Source of the DNA: Paenalcaligenes hermetiae
GTDB taxonomy: Bacteria > Pseudomonadota > Gammaproteobacteria > Burkholderiales > Burkholderiaceae_B
Length of the DNA stretch: 64,000 bases
NCBI RefSeq assembly: GCF_039543645.1
Contig: NZ_BAABKD010000009.1
Location: 62,001 to 126,000 of the forward strand
Direction: 5' to 3'
Shown: in pieces, positions 1 to 8,298 of the stretch
Position numbering within the stretch: the stretch's first letter is position 1
How the letters are laid out: each line of letters begins with the position of its first letter
The notes under the pieces: generated by a model
What the model was told of the DNA's origin: nothing
Seen by the model: only the letters and a program-made list of their open reading frames with translations
Databases searched by the model: none
Translations under genes and position numbers: made by a program

Positions 1-2173
1 CGGCATGGATGTTTTCCGCACGTACCACCGCTTGCTCATTTAGACCAAAGCACAAGGTTTGTCGCGCCCCGGCTAACTGCTGCCACAATGGTGTGTACGT
101 ATCATCAGCTGGAAATACGGCTACCCCTTGTTCTGGCAAAGCGGTGATCACGCTACCATTTTCTTGGGCTACAGCCTCCACCGTGTGTAGGTATTCTTGA
201 TGCTCTCGCTGCGCATTATTCACCAACGCAATCGTCGGCGCCGCCACCTGTGCTAAAGGTGCGATTTCCCCAGGATGGTTCATCCCCAACTCAAAAACTG
301 CAGCCTGATGCGAAGGACGCAAGCGCAACACGGAAAGTGGCACCCCGAGTTGATTATTTAAATTTCCCTCTGTAGCTAAATATGTATTATCCGTACCTAG
401 CCATTGTGCAAAAATGGCCGCTATCATTTCTTTGGTTGTGGTTTTACCATTACTCCCCGTTACAGCCACAACGGGGATAGCAAAACGCTGTCGCCATAAT
501 GTAGCGACCTTGGTTAACACCGCCTGCGTATCCCCTAAGACAAACTGGGGTAAAGACACGTCAACAGGGCGAGCCACAATGGCCGCTACCGCCCCTTTTT
601 CTTTGGCCATTTGCACATAATCATGACCATCAAATTGTTCCCCTTGCAAAGCTACAAAAAGCTGCCCTGCTTGCAAGCGTCGGGTATCGGTACAAATAGA
701 GACATGGCGTAGCCAAGTTAATGCAAAACCTGCCCAATGCGTATCATCAAAGACATAGCGCTGGCCTTGGATCTCTTGGTAAGTTTCATGGCCTTTACCT
801 GCAATCAACACAATATCATTGGGCTCTGCTGCCCATAACGCATGTAGTATTGCTGTAGCTCGGTCTAGCTCTGTATGTACATGGCGTGTTGTTATACCTG
901 CTAAAATCTGCTCTGCGATCGCTTGAGCGGACTCACTACGAGGGTTATCAGTGGTAACCACCACCTGATCCGCCAGTCGACTCGCAATATCCCCCATGAG
1001 CGGACGCTTAGCCGTATCACGATCCCCACCACAACCAAAAACACACCAAAGTTTGCCTTGTCGCACCTGAGCGACCTCACGCAAAGAATGTAAAGCATGT
1101 TCTAGGGCGTCGGGCGTATGGGCGTAATCCACCACTGCTAAGGGCAAAGGACGATGCTCGCCTACAGCCAACGGTTTTACAATCTGCAGACGACCGGGCA
1201 CAGGGCCTAACGTTGCCATTAAACGAGCAATCTTAGCAATCGGCCAGCCTAGCTCTAAGAGCACGGCGGCCACCAATAACAGATTAGAAACGTTATGATC
1301 ACCTAGCAAGTGCGTTAGGATCTGCGCTGTACCATGCGCTTCAATTAAATTAAAAACCTGTCCATCGGCACCAGTATGCACATCATCCGCGTACAAATCA
1401 GCAGAAGCATCTTTCATAGAGTAACTTAATACTCGTTGCGCCTGAGCCTCTGTTAAGAGTTCACGTCCAAATGCATCATCTTGATTGATCACGGCTAAGC
1501 GTAAACGCGGCCATTGAAATAAAAGACGTTTTGCTGCCTTATAGTTAGCTAAGGTTTGATGATAGTCCAAATGATCATGAGACAGATTCGTAAAAGCCGC
1601 GATATCTATCGCTACCGCATCTAAACGCCCCTGTTCTAAGCCGATAGAGGAGGCTTCGAGAGCCACTAAGTTTGCTCCGGCTTGATGCATCGCTGCTAAA
1701 CTACGATGCATAGTTAAGACATCTGGGGTTGTCAGCACACCACCTAGATTTGTTCCATCTGGTAGACTCACCCCTAAGGTGCCAATTGTGCCGCATGAAA
1801 CACCCGAGTTATTCAGCATGGCAGCAATCCACTGTACAGAAGATGTTTTGCCATTTGTCCCCGTCACAGCAATGACAGTCATTTGCTCAGAGGGACGACC
1901 ATACCACTCATGCCCAATGGCCCCTAACAAAGCACTCAGATTCTCTACCTCTAAGGTTGGCACCGACGTAGTACGCGCATGTGCCTGATCCTGTACCACA
2001 GCAGCTGCTCCTGCCGCAATCGCCTGATCAATGTATTCATGTCCATTTGAATGCAAGCCTGAGCAAGCAAAAAACACATCGCCTGCTTGAATTGCACGCG
2101 AATCCAAACACAAGTGCGCAGAAGTCGATACCCCTTGCGCCGTTAACCAATCTACTATTTGTAATGCTTGCAT
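1..2173 (-). CDS. murEF: Bifunctional MurE-MurF peptidoglycan precursor ligase (3' end beyond window)
   Basis: A single open frame starts at 2173 and runs off the left edge, giving about 724 residues. Residues 1 to about 480 are MurE, which adds meso-diaminopimelate to UDP-MurNAc-L-Ala-D-Glu: P-loop GTNGKTS at 105-111, the DNPR motif typical of mDAP-specific enzymes at 409-412, and KGHE at 460-463. Without a stop the frame continues into MurF, the D-Ala-D-Ala adding enzyme: DTRR at 496-499, FVALQGE just after, and a second P-loop GSNGKTTT at 573-580. The first 25 or so residues of a free-standing MurF seem to be absent at the junction. About 200 MurF residues lie outside the window. The start overlaps the ftsI stop as TAATG, suggesting translational coupling in the cytoplasmic precursor pathway. 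MurE-MurF fusions are known in Bordetella relatives. Confidence 0.93.
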   Translation of the reverse strand, partial: MQALQIVDWLTAQGVSTSAHLCLDSRAIQAGDVFFACSGLHSNGHEYIDQAIAAGAAAVVQDQAHARTTSVPTLEVENLSALLGAIGHEWYGRPSEQMTVIAVTGTNGKTSSVQWIAAMLNNSGVSCGTIGTLGVSLPDGTNLGGVLTTPDVLTMHRSLAAMHQAGANLVALEASSIGLEQGRLDAVAIDIAAFTNLSHDHLDYHQTLANYKAAKRLLFQWPRLRLAVINQDDAFGRELLTEAQAQRVLSYSMKDASADLYADDVHTGADGQVFNLIEAHGTAQILTHLLGDHNVSNLLLVAAVLLELGWPIAKIARLMATLGPVPGRLQIVKPLAVGEHRPLPLAVVDYAHTPDALEHALHSLREVAQVRQGKLWCVFGCGGDRDTAKRPLMGDIASRLADQVVVTTDNPRSESAQAIAEQILAGITTRHVHTELDRATAILHALWAAEPNDIVLIAGKGHETYQEIQGQRYVFDDTHWAGFALTWLRHVSICTDTRRLQAGQLFVALQGEQFDGHDYVQMAKEKGAVAAIVARPVDVSLPQFVLGDTQAVLTKVATLWRQRFAIPVVAVTGSNGKTTTKEMIAAIFAQWLGTDNTYLATEGNLNNQLGVPLSVLRLRPSHQAAVFELGMNHPGEIAPLAQVAAPTIALVNNAQREHQEYLHTVEAVAQENGSVITALPEQGVAVFPADDTYTPLWQQLAGARQTLCFGLNEQAVVRAENIHA

Positions 2174-3912
2174 TATTGTTTTTTCTCCTGATTGGGGTTT
2201 GCCGCCACCAATGCATCTACCGGCTCATCCGGCTCTATATCCAATCGGCGCAGGCTACTGGCAACAATCTCTGAAAACACAGGTGCCGCCACCCTTCCAC
2301 CAAAATAATGCCCTTTAGGCTCATCAATACTTACAGCTACCACAATACGAGGGTTACCTGCCGGTGCAAAGCCAACAAAAGAGCTACGGTAACGCGAGCG
2401 GCTATACTGACCATTAACAATTTTTCTGGCCGTACCACTTTTACCCGCAACCCGATAGCCTTGTACCTGGGCGAGTTTAGCCCCATCAGGGCCTGCCGCG
2501 GCTTCGAGCATAGCTCGTACTGCTTGTGCTACCTCGGGCCTAAATACCTGAACACTGGTGGGGCTGGTTTCACGCTTTATTAACGAAAGCGATACCATAT
2601 CGCCATTTCGAGCAAAAACCGTATAGGCTTGTGCCATTTGCATTAATGACACCGACAAGCCATAGCCATAAGCCATCGTTGCTCGCTCAATAGGCCGCCA
2701 ACGATCCCAAGGACGCAAACGACCAGAAACTGCTCCGGGGAAGCCGATTTGTGGTGCACGCCCAAAGCCAAGGGCGGTAAAAGCCTGCCACATCTCCTCT
2801 GAGGTGAGTAGCTCTGATATCATCGTCATCCCAATATTGCTGGAACGTCGAAGAATCCCGGCCGCATCTAAGACACCATTATGGCGGCTGACATCAGTAA
2901 TCGTATGTCCTTGATAGCGATACTGCCCACTACCGGTATTGAACTTTGTATTTAATCCAATACGTTTTAGGTCTAGTGCCAAAGCCACTGTAAAAGGCTT
3001 CATCGTAGAGCCCGGCTCAAACGTATCCGTCAGCGCTCGGTTTCGAGTCATCTCAGGGCGGATAGTACTGCGTTTAGCCGGATCAAATGTGGGCAGGTTA
3101 ACCAAAGCTAAGATCTCACCGGTTTGCACATCCACCACAACAGCACTGGCCGCATCAGCATTATTTTCTGCCATTGCTTTGGTTAAAGCCGAAAATGTGT
3201 CGTACTGAATTCCTGCATCTAGGGATAAGTAAATATCTTTGCCATGCTGAGGTGGTATGACCTCGGCCACATCCTCAAGGATATGGCCTAAACGATCGCG
3301 TAAGACCTTTCGGGAACCAGCCTGCCCTGCTAACTCTGTGTTAAACGCAAGCTCTAAGCCCTCACTCCCTTTACCATCGATATCGGTAATCCCAACAATT
3401 TGTGAAACGGTTTCACCTTCGGGGTAAACCCGTCGTAATTCATCACGGGTACCAATACCCGGCACTTTTAAGGCTAGAATTTTCTCAGCGGTATCTAATT
3501 CCACCTGACGCTTTAAGTAAGCAAATTCTCGCCCACCATTAGCTATCAAGCGCTTTACCTCTGAGAGTGGTAACTGAAGTAATTCCCCGACTTGACTTAG
3601 CTGTGCATCCGTAGCTCGCGCCGTATTCTGAGGATTAGCCCAAATTGCCTTCACCAATACTGATGAGGCTAAAACGACTTTGCCACTACGATCAAAGATT
3701 TTCCCACGGATAGGAGGTAAGCTTAATTCTTGCAAATAGCGACGCTCACCCTGAGCTTGTAAAAAGTCCGTAGTCAGCCCTTGCAGATGTAAAGCACGCG
3801 CAATCAACGCGATAAAAGCTAATAAGATACACAGTAAAACGAATCTAGCCCGCCATAACGGTAAACTAATGGCGGGCTGCTTGTGACGTGATTTATGATC
3901 CCTAGGCCTCAT
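2173..3912 (-). CDS. ftsI: Peptidoglycan D,D-transpeptidase FtsI (PBP3)
   Basis: This is the septal class B penicillin-binding protein that cross-links peptidoglycan at the division site. The 579-residue product has a basic cytoplasmic tail, one membrane anchor at about residues 23-42, a dimerisation or pedestal region, and a transpeptidase domain with all three catalytic motifs: STMK at 302-305, SSN at 357-359 and KSGT at 491-494. Length matches the family. Its start overlaps the ftsL stop as ATGA and its stop overlaps the murEF start as TAATG, so it sits in a tightly packed division-wall operon driven from mraZ. Confidence 0.97.
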   Translation of the reverse strand: MRPRDHKSRHKQPAISLPLWRARFVLLCILLAFIALIARALHLQGLTTDFLQAQGERRYLQELSLPPIRGKIFDRSGKVVLASSVLVKAIWANPQNTARATDAQLSQVGELLQLPLSEVKRLIANGGREFAYLKRQVELDTAEKILALKVPGIGTRDELRRVYPEGETVSQIVGITDIDGKGSEGLELAFNTELAGQAGSRKVLRDRLGHILEDVAEVIPPQHGKDIYLSLDAGIQYDTFSALTKAMAENNADAASAVVVDVQTGEILALVNLPTFDPAKRSTIRPEMTRNRALTDTFEPGSTMKPFTVALALDLKRIGLNTKFNTGSGQYRYQGHTITDVSRHNGVLDAAGILRRSSNIGMTMISELLTSEEMWQAFTALGFGRAPQIGFPGAVSGRLRPWDRWRPIERATMAYGYGLSVSLMQMAQAYTVFARNGDMVSLSLIKRETSPTSVQVFRPEVAQAVRAMLEAAAGPDGAKLAQVQGYRVAGKSGTARKIVNGQYSRSRYRSSFVGFAPAGNPRIVVAVSIDEPKGHYFGGRVAAPVFSEIVASSLRRLDIEPDEPVDALVAANPNQEKKQ

Positions 3913-4211
3913 GGCTGAGCCCCCCGTGGCGGTAGAATCGAGGGTTTGCCTTGAATGTAAAGCGTGCGACTTAGATCCGCGGGGTAAAGTGCTAAGTCTT
4001 GTCGGGCAATACGATCAATACGCGCATTACGCGCTAACTCAGCACGATCCGATTGTAAATGGCGCCACGCCACATCCAGCTCTTGCGCCTGTAATTGTAG
4101 CTGCTCGCTTTTAATAAAAAGCGCACGAGACTGATAGCGCGTATTAACTAAGTAAATCGCCGATGCCATCACTAGCAACGCTAAGATAGGGACCCAAATA
4201 CGTAGATTCAT
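3909..4211 (-). CDS. ftsL: Cell division protein FtsL
   Basis: This is a small bitopic inner-membrane divisome protein of 100 residues. A short N-terminus is followed by a hydrophobic segment at about residues 5-23 and then a periplasmic heptad-rich region consistent with the coiled coil that pairs with FtsB, which with FtsQ activates FtsWI. Sequence conservation is low in this family, so the call leans on size, topology and position between rsmH and ftsI. ATGA overlaps join it to both neighbours. Confidence 0.9.
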   Translation of the reverse strand: MNLRIWVPILALLVMASAIYLVNTRYQSRALFIKSEQLQLQAQELDVAWRHLQSDRAELARNARIDRIARQDLALYPADLSRTLYIQGKPSILPPRGAQP

Positions 4212-5275
4212 CGGCGCCCTCCGCGTTTAGAGTGCGCCCCCGCTACGGCTGAATAGTCAATAGCCGCTGCTAACTGCTGCTGCCAGCCAGAAACCAAAGG
4301 TGCAGCCGTACGCTGGGCCACCCGTAATACCGCAGAACGAGCACGCACATTGTGCTCAATTTCCTCTGTGCTAGGCAAAACCCGCCCGAGACTCTCTAAC
4401 CAAGCTGAAGGCAAATCTTTTTCTGCAATAGGTAGCCGTGCATACTGCATCGCTGGGTTAGCTGCGCCAGTGATAAACTGCTTAACGATCCGGTCCTCTA
4501 GGGAGTGAAAGCTAATTACCGCCAAACGACCACCCGTTTTTAATAGGCTTAAGATTGACGGGAGCGCATCCGTAAGCTCCTGGAGCTCGCGGTTGAGGAA
4601 AATCCGTATAGCCTGGAAGGTCCGAGTGGCTGGGTGATGATTCTTTTCCCGCGTGCGGACGGTGCTGGCGACCAGCTCGGCGAGATCATGCGTGGTACGT
4701 AGCGGGCTGGATTCGCGGCGACTTGTAATCGCCTTTGCAATCTGGAAAGCAAACCGTTCTTCGCCATAATCTGCGATGACCTCCTTAATATCATCTAGGT
4801 CAGCTGTAGCCAACCATTCTGCGGCCGTAGGGCCGGTTGAGTTATCCATACGCATGTCCAAAGGACCATTGCGCATAAAAGAAAAACCACGATCAGCATC
4901 ATCTAGCTGAGGCGAAGACACCCCCAGATCCATCATGACGCCATCGACCTGATCCACCCCTAAAACGGCTAAGCGCTCTGCTATCTGCGCAAAACCAGCA
5001 TGTACCACTGTTACACGCGTATCCTCGGCGCTTAAGGCTTGAGCATAAGCAATAGCCGCAGGGTCCTTATCAAAAACAATAAGGCGGGCCTTAGGGGAAA
5101 GAAACTGTAATAAGTATCGACTATGCCCACCACGCCCAAATGTTGCGTCGACAAAAACCCCGTCTTTAGGGGCAAAGGTGGTATCGGGCACAGACCAACG
5201 CCGCGCTTTAAATGCAGGCGCGATCAATGCAGAAACCGTAGGTTCCAATAAAACGGAACGGTGTTTGAGTTCCAT
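4208..5275 (-). CDS. rsmH: 16S rRNA (cytosine-1402-N4)-methyltransferase RsmH
   Basis: The enzyme methylates N4 of C1402 in the ribosomal P site using S-adenosylmethionine. The 355-residue protein begins with HRSVLLEPTV and has the SAM-binding motif VDATFGRGGHS at about residues 42-52, then the MMDLGVSSPQLD block and ISFHSLEDR near residue 255. It is somewhat longer than the roughly 315-residue E. coli enzyme, with extra sequence near residues 20-38. It lies 10 bp downstream of mraZ and overlaps ftsL by ATGA, the standard dcw cluster position. Confidence 0.97.
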   Translation of the reverse strand: MELKHRSVLLEPTVSALIAPAFKARRWSVPDTTFAPKDGVFVDATFGRGGHSRYLLQFLSPKARLIVFDKDPAAIAYAQALSAEDTRVTVVHAGFAQIAERLAVLGVDQVDGVMMDLGVSSPQLDDADRGFSFMRNGPLDMRMDNSTGPTAAEWLATADLDDIKEVIADYGEERFAFQIAKAITSRRESSPLRTTHDLAELVASTVRTREKNHHPATRTFQAIRIFLNRELQELTDALPSILSLLKTGGRLAVISFHSLEDRIVKQFITGAANPAMQYARLPIAEKDLPSAWLESLGRVLPSTEEIEHNVRARSAVLRVAQRTAAPLVSGWQQQLAAAIDYSAVAGAHSKRGGRR

Positions 5276-5285
5276 GACTAGCCGA

Positions 5286-5714
5286 TTAAAGAGAAAAATG
5301 ATCTAAAGACTCGGGTAGGCCTTGAGCCAAATCTGCGGCTTGGCGAAGTTCGAGTTGCTCAGCGTCCCAGAGTTCAAAGTGAGCACCTAAACCTAACAGC
5401 ATGACATTTTTGTGCAGACTGGCGACTTGACGTAGTTCAGGACTGATCAAAATACGCCCAGCCGAATCAATGTCCACGTCTTGTGCAGAGCCAAGCATCA
5501 GCCGTTGCAACGCCCTCGCTGACATAGGCAAAGCCGCAATTTGTTCACGCTTTTGCTCCCACGTGGAACGGGGATAGAGGATTAAGCAGCCATCAGGGTG
5601 TCGTGTCAAAGTCAGGCGGCCGGATTCCTCCGCCATTAAGACGGCTCGATGACGCGTAGGGATCGTCATGCGACCCTTAGCATCGAGGCTAAGCGCACTG
5701 CTACCTTGGAACAC
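5286..5714 (-). CDS. mraZ: Transcriptional regulator MraZ (GTG start)
   Basis: MraZ is a DNA-binding protein with two AbrB-like repeats that forms ring oligomers and represses the division cluster it heads. From GTG at 5714 the product is 142 residues, the usual family length, and begins FQGSSALSLDAKGRM. The two DAKGR/DSAGR-type motifs mark the two repeats. A longer frame reaching 5780 exists, but it would put the probable promoter and operator inside the gene. The GTG at 5714 has an AAGGA ribosome-binding site 8 nt upstream, so the shorter product is preferred. The next gene is rsmH, 10 bp on. Confidence 0.95.
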   Translation of the reverse strand: MFQGSSALSLDAKGRMTIPTRHRAVLMAEESGRLTLTRHPDGCLILYPRSTWEQKREQIAALPMSARALQRLMLGSAQDVDIDSAGRILISPELRQVASLHKNVMLLGLGAHFELWDAEQLELRQAADLAQGLPESLDHFSL

Positions 5715-5717
5715 CCG

Positions 5718-5752
5718 ACCCATCCTTTTCCACAAAAACCCACTTTTTCCCA
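5718..5752 (-). promoter_or_regulatory. MraZ operator: four TGGRN boxes at 10-bp period
   Basis: Reading leftwards, boxes TGGGA (5752-5748), TGGGT (5742-5738), TGGAA (5732-5728) and TGGGT (5722-5718) are separated by exactly 5 nt each. Direct TGGGN repeats with 5-nt spacers are the established MraZ binding site in E. coli. The third box is degenerate. The array begins at the predicted -10 box and the last box lies between the ribosome-binding site and the GTG start, so autoregulation is the natural inference. Confidence 0.88.
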
Positions 5753-5780
5753 CTCTAAGCCATGCGGGTCGTAGGGTCAA
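5752..5780 (-). promoter_or_regulatory. Candidate sigma-70 promoter of the mraZ-fts-mur operon
   Basis: TTGACC at 5780-5775 matches the -35 consensus at five of six positions. A 17-nt spacer separates it from TAGAGT at 5757-5752, which matches the -10 at four of six. The start of transcription would be near 5745, giving a leader of about 30 nt before the GTG. The operator boxes would then cover roughly -7 to +28, consistent with repression by MraZ. Confidence 0.65.
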
Positions 5781-5901
5781 GACTCTGAACGATTTTTTTC
5801 AATTACAACAATCACTTAGATTCGGATTCATTTCAAATTAAATCAAGAGAAAACCCTATAAAATCAATAAATTGAATCTGAATCTAAAAGTAAAATGTAA
5901 C

Positions 5902-5939
5902 AAGCCATACCCTCTTGATGAATTATCAGGATACGGCTT
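5902..5939 (-). terminator. Hairpin terminator downstream of rnpB
   Basis: Twelve-base arms AAGCCGTATCCT and AGGGTATGGCTT pair with two wobble positions around a 14-nt loop. In the leftward direction they are followed by a T-rich stretch (GTTACATTTTACTTTT). It separates the RNase P RNA from mraZ. The rightward side is also T-rich, so it could work in both directions. Confidence 0.6.
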
Positions 5940-5973
5940 TTACATATAGATACAATATGGAAAGAATGAGGAG

Positions 5974-6365
5974 GTGGGACAGGTCTATAGGCCGGATTTT
6001 GTAAGCCTGATCAGGCTGGCAATCATTCATCTAGGCGTATGGTTACCCATACGCTCAAGCCATCTACCCGCATATTCGGACGAGCCGCCCTTTCGGTGCT
6101 TTGAACACCTGCATATGCCTATTTGATGTTGCTCCAGATAGAGGTTACCGCGTTTCACCCTGCATCGTTATGGTGTGAAACACACCAAACAGTACGGAGA
6201 TAGCCGTACCAGTGCATATAATAGATATGCCCCCGACGCAGTCTCGTCTCTGTGGCCCTATTCCTTGGCTCGGCGCATGCCTTGCCAGACGGCTGTTAGC
6301 CGCTATCTTGCTCTATGGAGTCCGGACCTTCCTCGGGGATCCCGCGATTGCCCGACCTGCCCCAC
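5974..6365 (-). ncRNA. rnpB: RNase P catalytic RNA (type A)
   Basis: The RNA cleaves 5' leaders from tRNA precursors. Reading leftwards it contains the universally conserved GAGGAAGGTCCGGACTCC block (about 6337-6320), GGTGAAACGCGGTAACCTC in the middle, and ACAAAATCCGGCCTATAG near the 3' end. The ends are fixed by a 12-bp P1 helix: bases 6365-6354 pair fully with 5985-5974, allowing one G-U pair. The length of about 392 nt fits a bacterial type A RNA. It is divergent from uup, with about 56 bp between. Confidence 0.96.
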
Positions 6366-6371
6366 AACCTT

Positions 6372-6377
6372 ATTGTA
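6372..6377 (-). promoter_or_regulatory. -10 box of the rnpB promoter
   Basis: TACAAT on the minus strand lies seven bases before 6365, the predicted first base of the P1 helix, which is the expected distance to a transcription start. No good -35 hexamer is visible; TGAATG at a 17-nt spacing is a poor match. Confidence 0.6.
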
Positions 6378-6421
6378 ACCTGCGACAATATAAACATTCA
6401 TCTTTTATTTTAATTTTGCCT

Positions 6422-8233
6422 ATGTCTACTCATCTCGTAACGCTAAACCGCGTACAACTCGCCTTTGGTCATTACCCCTTGTTAGATCAAGCTGACCTCA
6501 TTATTTATGATAATGAGCGGTGCGGGCTTATCGGGCGCAATGGTACAGGCAAATCTTCACTACTAAAACTAATCGATCAACGCTTACAGCCTGATGAAGG
6601 CGAAATCATGTTCAAAAGTGGTTTGCGTGTGGCCACCGTGGAACAAGAGCCAGAGCTTCCTGCCCAAACCACTATTTATGATTACTTGTGTGGTGACTAT
6701 GCTGAAACAGAAGACTGGCAGCGCGTGGGCCGTGTAGGCGCTCTTATTGACCAACTGGGCTTAGATGGCCAAGCCTATACCGATGCCCTATCTGGTGGAA
6801 CACGTAAACGCGTGGCTTTGGCTAAAGCTATGGCGGATGAGCCCGACCTATTATTACTCGATGAGCCCACAAACCATTTAGACTTCGATGGGATTTTATG
6901 GCTAGAGCAACAGCTTAAACAGTTTAAAGGCAGTGTTGTGGTGATCACCCATGACCGTGCTTTTTTAGATGCGGTAGCCACCCGCATTATTGAACTGGAT
7001 CGAGGCCAAATTTTTAGCTTCCCCGGTAACTTTTCTAAGTGGCAAGAACGTAAAGCCGAATGGCTAGAAGCCGAAGCACAACAAAATGCTAAGTTTGATA
7101 AATTTCTTGCACAAGAAGAAGTCTGGATTCGTACCGGCGTGCAAGCACGGCGCACACGCGACGAAGGGCGAGTACGCCGTCTAGAAGCGTTACGACGTGA
7201 ACGCGCAGAGCGACGTGAGCGCTCTGGTAATGTGAATTTTGCTATTGCAGAGGGGCGCAAGTCAGGCAAAATCGTAATCGAAGCCGAGCACATTTATCAA
7301 ATCTATGATGATAAAACGCTAATCGACAACTTTTCTACTGTTATTATGCGTGGTGACCGCATCGGTCTGATTGGACCAAACGGCGCTGGTAAAACCACTT
7401 TGCTACGTATCTTACTCGGCTTGCAAACTCCCACTCAGGGCCAGATCAAACACGGGACTCAGCTAAACATTGGTTATTTTGATCAAATGCGCGCTAATCT
7501 GGATGAAAATGCCACCCTCAAAGAAACCATTAGCCCAGGCACAGAATGGGTGGAGATTGGGGATCAGCGCAAGCACGTAATGAGCTATTTAGAGGATTTT
7601 CTCTTCCCGGCTGCGCGGGCAAATTCGCCTGTTAAAACCCTATCCGGGGGCGAGCGCGCTCGGTTGGCTTTAGCCCGTATGTTTGCTCAGCCAACAAATG
7701 TGCTGGTACTGGATGAGCCCACCAACGACCTAGATATTGAAACCCTTGAGCTATTAGAGCAGCTTCTTACCGAGTACAGCGGGACGGTTATGCTAGTTAG
7801 CCATGACCGCGCTTTTCTAAATAATGTGGTCACTCAAGTGATTGCTGCCGAAGGAAACGGGAAATGGGGCGAATACATCGGCGGCTATGACGAATGGCTT
7901 GCGCAACGCCCTGACCCAGAGCCTGCACCGAGCAAAGCAGCTGAAAAAGCACCAGCGCCTAAAGCCGCTCCAGCCCCCACACCAAGCCCTCGCCCTAGCA
8001 ATAAAAATCGCCTCGCCCCCTGGGAAGAAAAGGAGCTAGCTGAGCTACCGGAAAAAATCGCAGCCATCGAGACCCAGCAAGCCGAGCTTGCCGAGCAATT
8101 GGCCGACCCCAATCTTTATAGCGAAGGTAATAACAAAGCCGAAGCCATTAACCAGCAGCTTGCCCAGCTCGAAGCAGACCTCATGGGGCTCTTTGACCGG
8201 TGGGAACAGCTAGAAGAGAAAAAAGGGGACTAA
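6422..8233 (+). CDS. uup: ABC-F ATPase Uup
   Basis: This is a soluble tandem ABC ATPase with no membrane domain. Walker A motifs GRNGTGKSS (about residue 38) and GPNGAGKTT (about 325), signature motifs SGGTRKR and SGGERAR, and two LLLDEPTN/VLDEPTN Walker B blocks define two nucleotide-binding domains joined by a charged linker. The C-terminus (about 530-603) is a proline/alanine stretch followed by a predicted coiled coil, the DNA- or ribosome-associating tail that separates Uup from shorter ABC-F proteins. The start at 6422 gives 603 residues and aligns with the family N-terminus; the frame is open upstream into rnpB but that part is not coding. No Shine-Dalgarno is evident before this ATG. 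Confidence 0.93.
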   Translation: MSTHLVTLNRVQLAFGHYPLLDQADLIIYDNERCGLIGRNGTGKSSLLKLIDQRLQPDEGEIMFKSGLRVATVEQEPELPAQTTIYDYLCGDYAETEDWQRVGRVGALIDQLGLDGQAYTDALSGGTRKRVALAKAMADEPDLLLLDEPTNHLDFDGILWLEQQLKQFKGSVVVITHDRAFLDAVATRIIELDRGQIFSFPGNFSKWQERKAEWLEAEAQQNAKFDKFLAQEEVWIRTGVQARRTRDEGRVRRLEALRRERAERRERSGNVNFAIAEGRKSGKIVIEAEHIYQIYDDKTLIDNFSTVIMRGDRIGLIGPNGAGKTTLLRILLGLQTPTQGQIKHGTQLNIGYFDQMRANLDENATLKETISPGTEWVEIGDQRKHVMSYLEDFLFPAARANSPVKTLSGGERARLALARMFAQPTNVLVLDEPTNDLDIETLELLEQLLTEYSGTVMLVSHDRAFLNNVVTQVIAAEGNGKWGEYIGGYDEWLAQRPDPEPAPSKAAEKAPAPKAAPAPTPSPRPSNKNRLAPWEEKELAELPEKIAAIETQQAELAEQLADPNLYSEGNNKAEAINQQLAQLEADLMGLFDRWEQLEEKKGD

Positions 8234-8253
8234 CCTAACAGCACGTTTCGCAA

Positions 8254-8298
8254 AGCCAAGCCCCCACCTAGAAAAGCGCTTGGCTCTTTGGCCTTTTT
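8254..8298 (+). terminator. Terminator-like hairpin between uup and pyrC
   Basis: Arms AGCCAAGC (8254-8261) and GCTTGGCT (8278-8285) enclose a 16-nt loop. A T-run at 8294-8298 follows after an 8-nt gap and coincides with the pyrC stop region. It is the only termination signal between these convergent genes. Confidence 0.6.

Noticed and set aside
6775..7293. 172-codon open frame antisense to uup
   Set aside because: It mirrors the codon pattern of the clearly conserved uup gene, is rich in serine and arginine, and has no recognisable motif.
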